From Lysobacter sp. Root76 (lineage in GTDB: Bacteria; Pseudomonadota; Gammaproteobacteria; Xanthomonadales; Xanthomonadaceae), in assembly GCF_001428685.1 (NCBI RefSeq), contig NZ_LMIK01000010.1, positions 103,167-167,166 of the forward strand: a stretch of DNA of 64,000 bases, in the 5' to 3' direction. The stretch's first letter is position 1. Every line of letters begins with the position of its first letter. A program made the translations under genes and the position numbers. Under the pieces are notes generated by a model. That model worked only from the letters and a program-made list of their open reading frames with translations. It was not told where the DNA came from and searched no databases. This document shows positions 1 to 9,795 of this stretch, piece by piece.

Positions 1-24
1 TGAGTCGCGATGGCGGCGGGCACC

Positions 25-50
25 GATCGCGGCTTACGCCGCTCCCACAG
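25..50. repeat. Half of a Xanthomonadaceae-type intergenic palindrome
   Basis: GATCGCGGCTTACGCCGCTC followed by CCACAG is the right arm of the palindromic element seen complete at 2441-2531 and twice at the end of the window. The left arm would lie outside the window. It sits just downstream of the thiolase gene. Function unknown; such elements usually form transcript-end hairpins or REP-like structures. Confidence 0.7.
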
Positions 51-88
51 GAGGTTGGATGCGTGGTCGGGAAGCTCAGCGCTACCAG

Positions 89-1366
89 TCAGCGTTCCAG
101 GATCGCCACCACGCCCATGCCGCCGGCGGTGCAGATCGAGATCAGGCAGCGGCCGCCGCCGCGTTGCTTCAGTTCCTTGGCGGCGGTGGCGACGATGCGC
201 GCGCCGGTCGCGGCGAACGGGTGACCGGCCGCCAGCGAAGAACCGTTGGGATTGATCTTGGCCGGATCGATCCGGCCCAGCGGCGCGTCCAGGCCGAGGC
301 GGTTCTTGCAGTATTCCTCGCTCTCCCAGGCCCGCAGCGTGCACAGCACCTGCGCGGCGAAGGCTTCGTGGATCTCGTAGAAATCGAAATCCTGCAGCGT
401 CAGGCCGTTGCGCTTGAGCATCTCCGGCACCGCCACGGTCGGCGCCATCAGCAGGCCCTCGCCGTGGACGAAATCGACCGCCGCCACCTGCGCGTCGCGC
501 AGGTAGCACAGCACCTCGTGGTTATGCGCTTGCGCCCATTCTTCCGAGGCCAGCAGGCAGGCCGCGGCGCCGTCGGTGAGCGGCGTGGAGTTGGCCGCGG
601 TCAGGGTGCCGCGGCCGGAGGTCTTGTCGAACGCCGGCTTCAGCGTCGCCAGCTTTTCCAGGGTGCTGTCGGCGCGCAGGACGTTGTCGCGCGAGACGCC
701 GCGGAAGCTGACCACCAGGTCCTCGAAGAAACCGCGCTCGTAGGCCGCGGCCAGCTTCTGGTGCGAAGACAGCGCCCACTCGTCCTGCGAGTCGCGCGAG
801 ATGTTCCACTCCTTGGCCATGTCTTCGCAGTGGTCGCCCATGCTCTTGCCGGTGCGCGGCTCGGCCACGCCGGGGAACTCGGGCTTGAGTTCGCGGAAAT
901 GGAAGCCCTTGAACGCGGCCAGCTTGTCCTTGGTGGTCTTGGCGCGCGCGGCCTCCAGCAGACGGCGGCGCAGGCGCTTGCCGTACACGATCGGCACGTC
1001 GGAGGTGGTGTCCGAGCCGCCGCCGATGCCGACCTCGATCTGGCCGGCGGCGATCTTGTTGCCGATCGCGACGATCGAATCCAGCGAGGTGCCGCAGGCG
1101 CGCTGCAGGGTGATGCCCGGAGTCAGCGGCGACAGACCCGAGGACAGCGCGGCTTCGCGGCCGAGGTTCCAGTCGCTGCTGTGCTTGATCACCGCACCCA
1201 TCGCGACCTCGCCCAACTGCTGTCCGTGCAGGCCGAACTTCTCGACCAGGGCGCCGAGGGTCCGTACCGACATGCCGAGGTTGCCGACATCCGCGTAGGC
1301 GGTGTTCTGGCGGCAGAACGGAATGCGAACGCCACCGAGCACGGCGACGGGACGGGCAGGACGCAT
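89..1366 (-). CDS. Acetyl-CoA C-acyltransferase (thiolase family)
   Basis: A 425-residue thiolase that condenses or cleaves acyl-CoA and acetyl-CoA in the cytoplasm, in fatty-acid beta-oxidation or acetoacetyl-CoA metabolism. The N-terminal catalytic cysteine is C91 in RACGTSLDS. The C-terminal half carries the NPNGSSLAAGHP motif with H382 and the second cysteine C412 in CTAGGMG, so all thiolase active-site residues are present. Length is normal for the family. No beta-oxidation dehydrogenase partner is visible, though one could lie beyond the left edge. Both AtoB-type and FadI-type substrate ranges are possible; the sequence does not decide, so no symbol is given. Confidence 0.93.
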   Translation of the reverse strand: MRPARPVAVLGGVRIPFCRQNTAYADVGNLGMSVRTLGALVEKFGLHGQQLGEVAMGAVIKHSSDWNLGREAALSSGLSPLTPGITLQRACGTSLDSIVAIGNKIAAGQIEVGIGGGSDTTSDVPIVYGKRLRRRLLEAARAKTTKDKLAAFKGFHFRELKPEFPGVAEPRTGKSMGDHCEDMAKEWNISRDSQDEWALSSHQKLAAAYERGFFEDLVVSFRGVSRDNVLRADSTLEKLATLKPAFDKTSGRGTLTAANSTPLTDGAAACLLASEEWAQAHNHEVLCYLRDAQVAAVDFVHGEGLLMAPTVAVPEMLKRNGLTLQDFDFYEIHEAFAAQVLCTLRAWESEEYCKNRLGLDAPLGRIDPAKINPNGSSLAAGHPFAATGARIVATAAKELKQRGGGRCLISICTAGGMGVVAILER

Positions 1367-1506
1367 CGGATTACCTCGGCTGGACGGGACGGCAGGGAAG
1401 GGCGGACGGAGCGGGTGAAACGGCCCGCAACATCATCGCGGGCATAATGGCGCAGTGTAGCGCCGCCTCCGCGCGCAACCAAACGCCAGCGTATCCAAGC
1501 CCGACC

Positions 1507-2421
1507 ATGACCTCAGACGCCAGCCACCGCCAAGCGCCTCCCGCCCCGCTGCACGTGCTCGGCGCCCTGGCGCTGGAGCTGCGAGGCGACGCCGCCGTGG
1601 CCCGCAACGCCCTGCCCCAGGCCCAGATCGGGCCGCTGGCCGACCTGATCGCGCGCGATCTGGCCGGGTTCGCGCCCGAGGCCGCGGCGTTGGAACTGGT
1701 CGTGGTGGGCGCCCATTACGACCCGGTCGAGGTCCTGCGCCCGGGCTGGCCCCTGCACCACGAACTCGACCAGCTGGCCGCGCGCGCCCCGGGCCGACGC
1801 GAATCCGAAGGCCGCATCGTCGCCTTCGGCGCCCACGAAGACCGCCTGCCGGGCACCCTGCCGCCCTCGCCCGACTTCGTCGGCGGCCCGCTGCGGCTGG
1901 TGCCGTTCCTGCTCGGCGGCGACCCGGACATCGCCGCGCGCGTAGGCGACGCCTTCGAAAGCACCCTGCTCGAACGCGGCATGGCCGGCGCCGACACCGC
2001 CTTGGCCGCGCAGGAGGCGTTCGGCCTGCAGGTCGAACACGCGCGCTACCTGACCGTGCACGACCTGGCCGCGATGATGGCCATGCAGTACGAGCACGCC
2101 GGCCTGGCGCCGCTGTGGCCGATCCTGGAAACCGCGCTGCTGCAGCCCGACGGCGAGGAATGGCTGGACGCGCCGCCCGAGCCGCTGATCCATTACGCCG
2201 ACGGCGAAGCCCGCATCGCCCTGTTCTCGCCGCCGGCCTGGCATGCGCGCTACGCGCCCGAAGCGCCCTGCGACAGCGACGACGGCCGCGCCCAGCTCAA
2301 TCGCCGCTACCAGCACTTCGAAGCGCGCCTGCGCCAATTCGCCGCGGTGCTGGGCGCGCATGGCGTGCCGGCGACCTTCGTGCATTGCGACGACGGCGCG
2401 AACGCGCGCGAGCAACTCTGA
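1507..2421 (+). CDS. Conserved-looking hypothetical protein, 304 aa
   Basis: I do not recognise this protein. The ATG at 1507 (MTSDASHRQ) is preferred over an in-frame ATG at 1447, because the 20 extra residues are low in structure and would overlap the promoter region of the divergent thiolase. The protein is acidic, Ala/Leu-rich and soluble, with no signal peptide or membrane segment. Stretches such as LELVVVGAHYDPVEVLRPGWP and a C-terminal HxE-rich part look like a folded cytoplasmic domain. Codon use fits the host: GC-rich third positions through the whole frame. It stands alone between the thiolase and a palindromic repeat that may end its transcript. Confidence 0.75.
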   Translation: MTSDASHRQAPPAPLHVLGALALELRGDAAVARNALPQAQIGPLADLIARDLAGFAPEAAALELVVVGAHYDPVEVLRPGWPLHHELDQLAARAPGRRESEGRIVAFGAHEDRLPGTLPPSPDFVGGPLRLVPFLLGGDPDIAARVGDAFESTLLERGMAGADTALAAQEAFGLQVEHARYLTVHDLAAMMAMQYEHAGLAPLWPILETALLQPDGEEWLDAPPEPLIHYADGEARIALFSPPAWHARYAPEAPCDSDDGRAQLNRRYQHFEARLRQFAAVLGAHGVPATFVHCDDGANAREQL

Positions 2422-2440
2422 CCGCAGCCCCCGCTGTGGG

Positions 2441-2531
2441 GTAGGAGCGGCATAAGCCGCGACCGGGATGTCTTCGAGACCGGGTTGCGCGCCGCCGCGC
2501 AGTTGCCGATCGCGGCTTACGCCGCTCCCAC
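2441..2531. repeat. Palindromic intergenic element (GTAGGAGCGG...CCGCTCCCAC)
   Basis: Left arm GTAGGAGCGGCATAAGCCGC (2441-2460) and right arm GCGGCTTACGCCGCTCCCAC (2512-2531) are inverted repeats with two mismatches around a 51-bp loop region. The same arms recur at 63699-63769 and 63863-63933, and half of one at 25-50. It lies 20 bp after the stop of the upstream gene and could act as a transcript-end hairpin. Confidence 0.85.
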
Positions 2532-2601
2532 ATAAGAGTGGTTGCTGCGCTGCATTGCGTGGAAACGCGCACGCCAGGATTCCCCACGCTCGCTCGCCGC
2601 T

Positions 2602-3093
2602 TCAGCCCTTGGCGAACTCGGTCTCGAAGATCGCATAGCCCGCGTCGTCCATATCCAAGGCGCGATAGGTGCTTTGCGCAGTGGTGTTGGCACGTTCCAC
2701 GTACAACCGCAGCCCGATCACGCCCGGCGTGGCCTGCGCCAACGCGGCGACGTGGCCGTGCATGGCCTGATAAACGCCTTGGCGGCGGTGCTCGGGCGCG
2801 ACGTACACGCTCTGGATCCACCACCAGTCGCCGTTGCGCCAGTCGCTCCACTCGTGGGTGAACATCAGCGTGCCGGCGGCGACCGCGATGGTTTCGCGGC
2901 CGGCGACCTCGACCTCGCGCATCGCCACGAAGTAACGCGCCTTGGCCGCATCGGCCAGGCCGGCCTCGACGCCGGCGCGCACGGTGTCGGGATCGAGCCG
3001 CTTTTGCTCGGTTTCCCAGGCCATCGCGATCATCCAGTCGGCGATCAGGTCGCGGTCGGTGGGCTCGGCATCGCGGATACGCATGCGGGTCAT
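2602..3093 (-). CDS. GNAT family N-acetyltransferase
   Basis: A 163-residue Gcn5-related acetyltransferase that would move an acetyl group from acetyl-CoA to an unknown amine. The fold is seen in the N-terminal MRIRDAEPTDRDLIADWM (beta1-alpha1) and the acetyl-CoA loop VYVAPEHRRQGVYQAMHG near residues 95-112 (Q/RxxGxG/A-type pyrophosphate loop), followed by LRLYVERAN and a C-terminal alpha4-beta7. The ATG at 3093 is chosen because the longer frame adds about 44 residues of non-conserved Arg/Pro-rich sequence. Substrate cannot be told. It stands alone. Confidence 0.85.
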   Translation of the reverse strand: MTRMRIRDAEPTDRDLIADWMIAMAWETEQKRLDPDTVRAGVEAGLADAAKARYFVAMREVEVAGRETIAVAAGTLMFTHEWSDWRNGDWWWIQSVYVAPEHRRQGVYQAMHGHVAALAQATPGVIGLRLYVERANTTAQSTYRALDMDDAGYAIFETEFAKG

Positions 3094-3253
3094 GGCGGCA
3101 AGTCGGCTCGTGGGTGACGCACAGGATAGCCGCGGCCGGCGCTGTGGCGCAGCCATCGCAGCCTGCGTTCGCAGCGCGATCCACGCTGGGATGCGTCGTA
3201 CATCGTGCAGCGGCGCGCAAGCCATGCGCGCCGCCGCGGCGTCGGTCGGGAAC

Positions 3254-3823
3254 TCAGTGCGAAACCGAAATCACGCCGCAGGCCACGCGCGCACCGGCAT
3301 TGCCGGCCGGCTGGCTGACGTAGTCGTCGGGCGCGGCGTGCACCACCACCGCACGTCCGGCGACGTCGTTGCCGGCGCCGCCGCCCAGGGTCACCGCACG
3401 CGCATGCACGTCGACCTTGGCCACGCCGTCGGCGTCGGCGACCAGGTTGTTCATGTCGCCGCCGTGGTGGGCGCCGCTGTCGACCTTGCCGTGCGGGCTC
3501 ATGCCAGGATTGAAATGGCCGCCGGCGCTGCTGGCGTCGACCGCGCTGCAATCGCCTTTCTCGTGGATATGGATCGCGTGCACGCTGTTGGGCGCGAAGC
3601 CGCCGATCACGCCGGTCAGGCGCACGCCGTCGGCGGTCGGCACGATCGTGACCTTGCCGCTGACCAGACTGCCCGAGGCCGAGGCCAGGATCGCCTGGCC
3701 GGACTGCGCGGTGGACACCGGCTTGGGCGCCGGCGGCGCCGCGGTCTTCTTCGGCGCCGAGCCGCAGGCGGTCAGGGCCACGGCGGTCATGGCGATCAGG
3801 ACGGTGCGGGCGGCGATGTTCAT
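3254..3823 (-). CDS. sodC: Cu/Zn superoxide dismutase lipoprotein
   Basis: A 189-residue periplasmic enzyme that dismutates superoxide. A lipoprotein signal ends in LTAC with C20 as the lipidated cysteine, so it is probably anchored in a membrane facing the periplasm. Copper ligands are H85 and H87 (HIHEKGDC), H103 (GGHFNP) and H162 (VVHAAPDD); zinc ligands are in the H111-D123 loop (HGKVDSGAHHGGD). C92 and C182 can form the conserved disulfide. All family residues are present. RBS GGAG lies just before the ATG. It follows ntrC on the same strand by 88 bp, but nothing suggests nitrogen control. Confidence 0.95.
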   Translation of the reverse strand: MNIAARTVLIAMTAVALTACGSAPKKTAAPPAPKPVSTAQSGQAILASASGSLVSGKVTIVPTADGVRLTGVIGGFAPNSVHAIHIHEKGDCSAVDASSAGGHFNPGMSPHGKVDSGAHHGGDMNNLVADADGVAKVDVHARAVTLGGGAGNDVAGRAVVVHAAPDDYVSQPAGNAGARVACGVISVSH

Positions 3824-3911
3824 GGCGGCTCCAGGTGCGGGCGGCGAGAGGGAAAGAGAAGGGGAAGCGGAAGCGCCACGCTAGCGCGGCAGCGGTTCAG
3901 TGCTGGTGAAA

Positions 3912-5323
<1,412 letters not shown>

Positions 5324-5327
<4 letters not shown>

Positions 5328-6382
5328 GCGGACGGCGTCTCCTCTTCGATCGGCATCGGCAACAGCAAAGTGAACACGGTGTGGCCCGGACGCGAGCGGT
5401 AGGCCAGCGAGCCGCGGTGTTCGCGCGCGACCTGCTGCGCCAACGCAAGCCCGAGGCCGCTGCCCTCGGCACGGCCGGACACCAGCGGCAGGAACAACTG
5501 CTCGGTGAGTTCTTCCGGCACGCCGCGGCCGTCGTCGGCGATGTCCAGGCGCAACGCGATCGCATGCGCGGCGTCGGCAATGCGCACGCCATGCTCGGCG
5601 CGGGTGCGCAGGGTGACCTGGGTCGCGCCGGCTTCGATCGCGTTGCGCACCAGATTCCACACCGCCTGCATCAGGCGGTCGGCGTCGCCGGCGAACTCCG
5701 GCAGGCTGGGGTCGTAGTCGCGCACCAGGCGCACCGCCCAGCCGGCCTCGCTTTCGGCTAGGCGCAGCACGCGTTCGAGCACGGCGTGAATGTTCAGGGC
5801 CGCATGCGCGCGCGGCGGCGCCGGGGTCAGCAGTTGATCGAGCAGCGCGGTGAGGCGGTCGACTTCGCTGCCGATCAGGCCGACCAGCTCGCGCGAATCG
5901 CCGTTGCCGTTGCCGTGGTCGAGCCGGCGCGCCAGCAACTGGGCCGCACCCTTGACCCCGGCCAGCGGGTTACGCAGCTCGTGCGCCAGCCCCTTGAGCG
6001 AAGCCGACAGCGCCGACGGCAGCAGCAGCGCCGGATCGTCGCCAGGGAATTCATCGACCGGATGCACTTCCAGCAACCAGCCGCCGTCGTCGAGCCGGCT
6101 CAGCCACAGATCGGCGAAGCGCTCCTCGCCGTCGGCGTAACGCAACCGGGCCCGGCGCAGGCGCAGCGACTCGTCCATCGTGGTGCGGGCCAGGGCCGCG
6201 GCCAAGCGCCCGTCGCCCGCATCCAGACCGGCCAAAGGCCAGCCCGGCAAGCGCCGCACGCTGACCCCGAGCCAGCGCGAGAACGCCGCATTGCAGCCCA
6301 GAATCGCCCCGCCGGCATCGCTCCAGGCGAGCGGCGTGGTCAGGCTGTCCAGAGCCGGCGGCGGGATGGAGTCGGGGGGCAT
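5324..6382 (-). CDS. ntrB: Nitrogen regulation sensor histidine kinase NtrB
   Basis: A 352-residue soluble kinase. An N-terminal PAS domain (about 10-110) precedes the phospho-acceptor helix with H134 in GLAHELRNPLAGVKG, the diagnostic NtrB H-box. The ATPase has WNLVRNAIEA (N-box), DIADDGRGVPEE (G1) and GSGLGLALAQQV (G2). No membrane segment is present, as expected for NtrB, which is controlled by PII proteins such as the GlnK at 24165-24503. The start at 6382 has no Shine-Dalgarno sequence: the 17 bases before it are an NtrC box. Either the transcript is leaderless or translation starts further in. It overlaps ntrC by 4 bp. Confidence 0.95.
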
Positions 6383-6399
6383 TGCACCATCTTAGTGCA
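6383..6399 (-). promoter_or_regulatory. NtrC-binding site abutting the ntrB start codon
   Basis: On the minus strand the sequence TGCACTAAGATGGTGCA matches the NtrC consensus GCACY-N5-RGTGC at every fixed position. It ends one base before the ntrB ATG. A -10-like TAAGAT lies inside the box, 7 nt before the A of the ATG, so a start at the ATG itself would give a leaderless mRNA directly occluded by NtrC. The -35 region is poor. In E. coli the glnL promoter is known to be repressed by NtrC at an overlapping site, which supports autorepression here. Confidence 0.8.
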
Positions 6400-6449
6400 A
6401 ATTTGAGGCGGCTCGGCGGGGCGGGGCGGGCCCGGCGACGTTGGGCAGA

Positions 6450-6486
6450 ATCGCAATGTTCGTACGTTTTGTACCAACCATGCGAT
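6450..6486. repeat. 37-bp imperfect inverted repeat between ntrB and the ClC gene
   Basis: Arms ATCGCAATGTTCGTAC (6450-6465) and GTACCAACCATGCGAT (6471-6486) pair at 13 of 16 positions around a GTTTT loop. It lies in the divergent region between ntrB and the ClC channel gene, in DNA of lower GC than the surroundings. It could be an operator for an unknown dimeric regulator or an mRNA hairpin; no T-run follows on either strand. Confidence 0.5.
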
Positions 6487-6599
6487 TTCTGGATTTGCCG
6501 GCCTGACCCTATCGATTATCCGACATTGGCATCATCTGGACGATCGATCCCCTGGGATTCTCTAGGGAATAGGTAGGCAGTGTTAGTTAGAATGTAACG

Positions 6600-7916
6600 A
6601 TGCTGAGCGAAAGCGCGAAACGCCGTATCCACGGCTTCCTGTCCGGTGAAGCCTGGAAGCGCCGGATCGCGTTGTGGAGCGGCGCCGTCGCGGTGGCCCT
6701 CGTAGCGATTGTCTTTGCCAAGCTCGGCGACGCTGCCAGCCGCTTGTTCGCCTCGGCGCTGGCATTCTCGCCTTACTGGGCACTGGTGGTCACGCCGGCG
6801 GTGTTCGCGCTGCTGGCTTGGGTCGCCCGCGGTAGCCTCAAGGGCACTCGCGGCAGTGGCATTCCCCAAGTCATCGCCGCGGTGCAGTCGCGCGATCACG
6901 GATTGCGCGAAGGCTGGCTCTCGCTCAAGGTCGTGACCGGCAAGTTGCTGCTGACCGTGGCAGCCCTGGCCGGCGGCGCCTCCATCGGTCGCGAAGGGCC
7001 GACCGTGCACATCGGCGCCGGTATCATGCATGCGGTCGGTCGCGTCATGGGTTATCGCGATCCGTACCAGATGTCCCGCTTCCTACTCGCCGGCGGCGCG
7101 GCCGGTATCGCCGCGGCGTTCAATACACCGTTGGCCGGGGTGGTATTCGCGATCGAAGAGCTCAGCGGCACCTTCGAGCACCACTTCTCCGGTGTTCTGC
7201 TGACCGCGGTGATCGCCGCCGGCGTGGTCTCGCTGGGACTTATGGGCAACTACGCCTACTTCGGTCATGCCAACGTCGCGTTGCCCTTCGGCACGGGTTG
7301 GTGGGCGATTGCGCTCTGCGGCGTAACTTGCGGGTTGCTCGGTGGCGCGTTCGCGCGCCTGATCGTGGCGGCAGGAGCCGCGCGTCCGCGGTGGCTTTTC
7401 GACCAACGAGCCCGCTCGCCCGTACTGTTCGCCGCATGCTGCGGCCTGACCTTGGCGTTGCTCGGGCTGTGGCTGGGTAAGGGCATGTTTGGTACCGGCT
7501 ACGAGCAGGCACGTGAGCTATTGCAGTCCGACCACGCGACGGGCGGCCTGTTCGGCGCGGGCAAGCTCGCCGCCAATTTGGCATCAAGCCTCGCCGGCAT
7601 TCCCGGCGGCTTGTTCGCACCCGCATTGGCGGTCGGTGCAGGCCTGGGCGATAACCTGTCTGCACTCGCGCCCTCGGCGCCGCACCAAGCGGTGATCTTG
7701 CTGGGCATGTGCGGCTACCTCGCCGGACTAACGCAAGCGCCGCTGACTTCGGCGGTAATCTGCATGGAAATGACCGACAACCGCGAACTGATGCTGCCGG
7801 TGCTGGCGACGGTACTTCTTGCGCGTGCATGCTCGGCGCTGGTCTGCCACACGCCCATCTATAAGGCACTGGCAGCCCAACTCATCGAGCCAGACGGCAG
7901 AAACGGCACGGGGTAG
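6600..7916 (+). CDS. ClC-family chloride channel/transporter
   Basis: A 438-residue inner-membrane ClC protein carrying chloride, or exchanging it for protons. The three ion-path motifs are in order: GSGIPQ (about 84-89), GREGPTVHIGAG (about 125-136; its Glu is the gating glutamate) and GIPGGLFAPALAVGAGLG near 340. Ten or more hydrophobic helices cover the protein. No C-terminal CBS domains are present, as in ClcB-type proteins. The start at 6600 lies after a lower-GC region with a possible -10 (TTAGAAT). It is divergent from ntrB. Whether it is a channel or an exchanger cannot be decided. Confidence 0.93.
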   Translation: MLSESAKRRIHGFLSGEAWKRRIALWSGAVAVALVAIVFAKLGDAASRLFASALAFSPYWALVVTPAVFALLAWVARGSLKGTRGSGIPQVIAAVQSRDHGLREGWLSLKVVTGKLLLTVAALAGGASIGREGPTVHIGAGIMHAVGRVMGYRDPYQMSRFLLAGGAAGIAAAFNTPLAGVVFAIEELSGTFEHHFSGVLLTAVIAAGVVSLGLMGNYAYFGHANVALPFGTGWWAIALCGVTCGLLGGAFARLIVAAGAARPRWLFDQRARSPVLFAACCGLTLALLGLWLGKGMFGTGYEQARELLQSDHATGGLFGAGKLAANLASSLAGIPGGLFAPALAVGAGLGDNLSALAPSAPHQAVILLGMCGYLAGLTQAPLTSAVICMEMTDNRELMLPVLATVLLARACSALVCHTPIYKALAAQLIEPDGRNGTG

Positions 7917-8018
7917 AGCCCGACTGCAGCCCTGCGATGTCAAGCTGCAAGCTGACGGCCGAAGCCGACATTCGCAACATCTCATCTTTCCGTCGAACTC
8001 CCGGCGATGGGCGAAGTG

Positions 8019-8333
8019 TCACTCCTCAAAAGGTCGCAAAACGACCGACCTGGCGAATAATGCCCCCGCCTCGTGCACCTGTCGACGTAAGGAGGCGCTG
8101 CCCAGGACATCCACGTTGGCCTCGATCCCTTGCTCGCGCAACAGCGAGGCGACCGTTTCCGCCCGCTGTCGCGCCAGCGCCGCGCTTCCACCTGAGCCCG
8201 TGACCCGCAACCGATTCACTCGCCATCGGTTGGCGGCCCAGACCGCAATCTCAACTTTGTCCTGCGCTGCCGGCTCCAACTTTGCGCTGTCATCGGCGAA
8301 CCCAATCACAGGCATCGATCGCAAGGCAGGCAT
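8019..8333 (-). CDS. Small OmpA-like domain protein, no signal peptide
   Basis: A 104-residue protein that is almost entirely an OmpA C-terminal (peptidoglycan-binding type) domain. It has a starting beta strand with PVIGFADDSAKLEPAAQDKV, a middle RLRVTGSGGSAALARQRAETV that matches the family helix motif around ALARQRA, and a final ANVDVLGSA strand. OmpA domains normally follow a beta-barrel or lipoprotein anchor; none is seen, so export is doubtful. The ATG at 8333 has an AGGTGAG ribosome site that overlaps the stop of the gene before it (8342-8533). It may be a decayed C-terminal piece or a real cytosolic or fused partner. Confidence 0.6.
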   Translation of the reverse strand: MPALRSMPVIGFADDSAKLEPAAQDKVEIAVWAANRWRVNRLRVTGSGGSAALARQRAETVASLLREQGIEANVDVLGSASLRRQVHEAGALFARSVVLRPFEE

Positions 8334-8341
8334 GCGCTCAC

Positions 8342-8533
8342 CTATGCCAAGTCTAGCTTTCCGCCCTCTTTCGTTGGTTCGTCGTTGGCTGCATCCTGGC
8401 CTGATCGATCCAGCGCTTGCACGATCCCTCCCTCCGCTCGTACCGCGTCGAGAAATCCGCGCCCCCATTGGGCCAGATCGTGATGCCGGACGATGTCGAA
8501 CAATTCGGCCAAGCGCGAAGGCGTAGTAAACAT
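8342..8533 (-). CDS. Small hypothetical protein, 63 aa
   Basis: A short frame starting MFTTPSRLAELFDIVRHH, with a clear GGAG ribosome site nine bases before the ATG at 8533. It is predicted helical, charged and soluble. Its stop codon forms part of the ribosome site of the OmpA-like gene that follows, with 8 bp between the frames, so the two are probably cotranscribed. I recognise no family. The alternative upstream TTG at 8548 would lose the good ribosome site. Confidence 0.5.
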   Translation of the reverse strand: MFTTPSRLAELFDIVRHHDLAQWGRGFLDAVRAEGGIVQALDRSGQDAANDEPTKEGGKLDLA

Positions 8534-8656
8534 CGCTCGGTGCTCCAACGCGACATCGGACCGGGGTCTGTGGCCCGCCGTGGAGGTCTCGTACCGGACG
8601 AGCCCGCGGAAAGAATGCGGAAAGAGTTGCAGACGCTGTGACGGTCCAGCCGGGCG

Positions 8657-9685
8657 TCAAAACCAACCGTGGCTGCGATACCAAGCGACGGTGTCGGCCA
8701 CGGTTTGTTCGAGTGGCCTGAACTTCAGGGCCAGTTCGCGTTCGCTCTTGGCGTGGTCGAAGTTGGTGCGCCCGGCTTCCTTGACCATCAACCGCACCGT
8801 GGCGAGGCTGAGCAGGATGGGCCGGCCGCTGATGCGCGCATAGATTTCCTGCACCGCCGCCAGGGCGTACAGCAGCGGCAGGGGCAAGTCGCGCGTCGGC
8901 GTTTTGACGTCGGCAATCCGGCCCAGCACGGGAACGAGTTCCCGCATCGTCATATGCCGGCCGGCGGCTAGATACCGTTCGGCGCGCCTGCCGCGCATCG
9001 CCGCTGCGATATGGGCCTGCGCCACGTCGCGCGCGTCGACCACCGAAAAGCTGCCGGGCACCAGCCCGGGCAGTTTGCCCAGCGCCACATCGTTGACGAA
9101 TTGGCCCGAGGAGGTGGGGCCGATGTCGGCCGGCCCCCACATCCAGCCGGGCAGCACCAGGCTCGCGTGCATATCCGGGTGCAGCGCCAAAAAGCGCAGC
9201 ACGGCTTGATCGGCCAATATCTTGCTGCGGTAGTAGTCGTCGGCATCGCCCAGTTCGCGCAGGCAGGTTTCGTCGATCGGCGTGCCCGGCGCGCCATTGA
9301 GCACGCCGATCGACGAGGTCTGGACGAACCGGCGCACGCCGGCGGCGTAAGCGCGTTCAATCAACGATTCGGTCCCGTCCACGTTGATGCGTTTGAGCTG
9401 CTTCCAGTGGCTGCCGCCCTTGTAGTTGTCGCGAAAGAAGGCCGCCGTGTGGAACACGACATCGCTGCCGTGCAGTGCGGCGACGAAAGCGGGTACATCG
9501 GCCATGTCGCCCAGGACGAGTTCGACCCCCGCCAACCCAGCGAATTGTTGCTCGCCCTTGGCCAGGGAGCGGACCAGTGCCTTGACCTGGACGCCCTGCC
9601 GGACCAACTCGCGCACGAGGTTGTTGCCGAGCAGGCCGGTCGCGCCGGTGACGAACGCGGACTTCAGTTGGGGAGCGCTTTGCAT
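8657..9685 (-). CDS. NAD(P)-dependent extended SDR (epimerase/dihydroflavonol-reductase type)
   Basis: A 342-residue extended short-chain dehydrogenase/reductase. The Rossmann motif GATGLLG lies at residues 14-20, GDMADV gives the adenine-site acidic strand, and the catalytic pair is Y/K in DDYYRSK near residues 158-163. LPGWMWGP is the usual substrate-side motif of the dihydroflavonol-4-reductase-like group. Substrate unknown. It is divergent from a TetR regulator, with an AT-rich inverted repeat 12-28 bp before its start, so the TetR protein probably represses it. The intergenic DNA is markedly AT-richer than the neighbouring genes. Confidence 0.9.
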   Translation of the reverse strand: MQSAPQLKSAFVTGATGLLGNNLVRELVRQGVQVKALVRSLAKGEQQFAGLAGVELVLGDMADVPAFVAALHGSDVVFHTAAFFRDNYKGGSHWKQLKRINVDGTESLIERAYAAGVRRFVQTSSIGVLNGAPGTPIDETCLRELGDADDYYRSKILADQAVLRFLALHPDMHASLVLPGWMWGPADIGPTSSGQFVNDVALGKLPGLVPGSFSVVDARDVAQAHIAAAMRGRRAERYLAAGRHMTMRELVPVLGRIADVKTPTRDLPLPLLYALAAVQEIYARISGRPILLSLATVRLMVKEAGRTNFDHAKSERELALKFRPLEQTVADTVAWYRSHGWF

Positions 9686-9696
9686 GGCAGGTGAAA

Positions 9697-9713
9697 TTCA
9701 AAATTCGATTGAA
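9697..9713. promoter_or_regulatory. Candidate TetR operator
   Basis: TTCAA and TTGAA arms are separated by 7 bp (AATTCGA), inside an AT-rich stretch (9693-9720) that is unlike the surrounding DNA. The site lies between the divergent SDR gene and the TetR gene, close to the SDR start. This position is typical for a local TetR repressor; the assignment is by context. Confidence 0.5.
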
Positions 9714-9795
9714 ATTTAATCTGCCTGGAATGATTTTGGATGTCAAGCGATATCTGAGTTGCAGGTGATCGGCAATTCGTGTGATCTTTGGCGCC

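Noticed and set aside
59..1447. 462-codon frame opposite the thiolase
   Set aside because: The thiolase has all catalytic motifs on the other strand; this frame has none.
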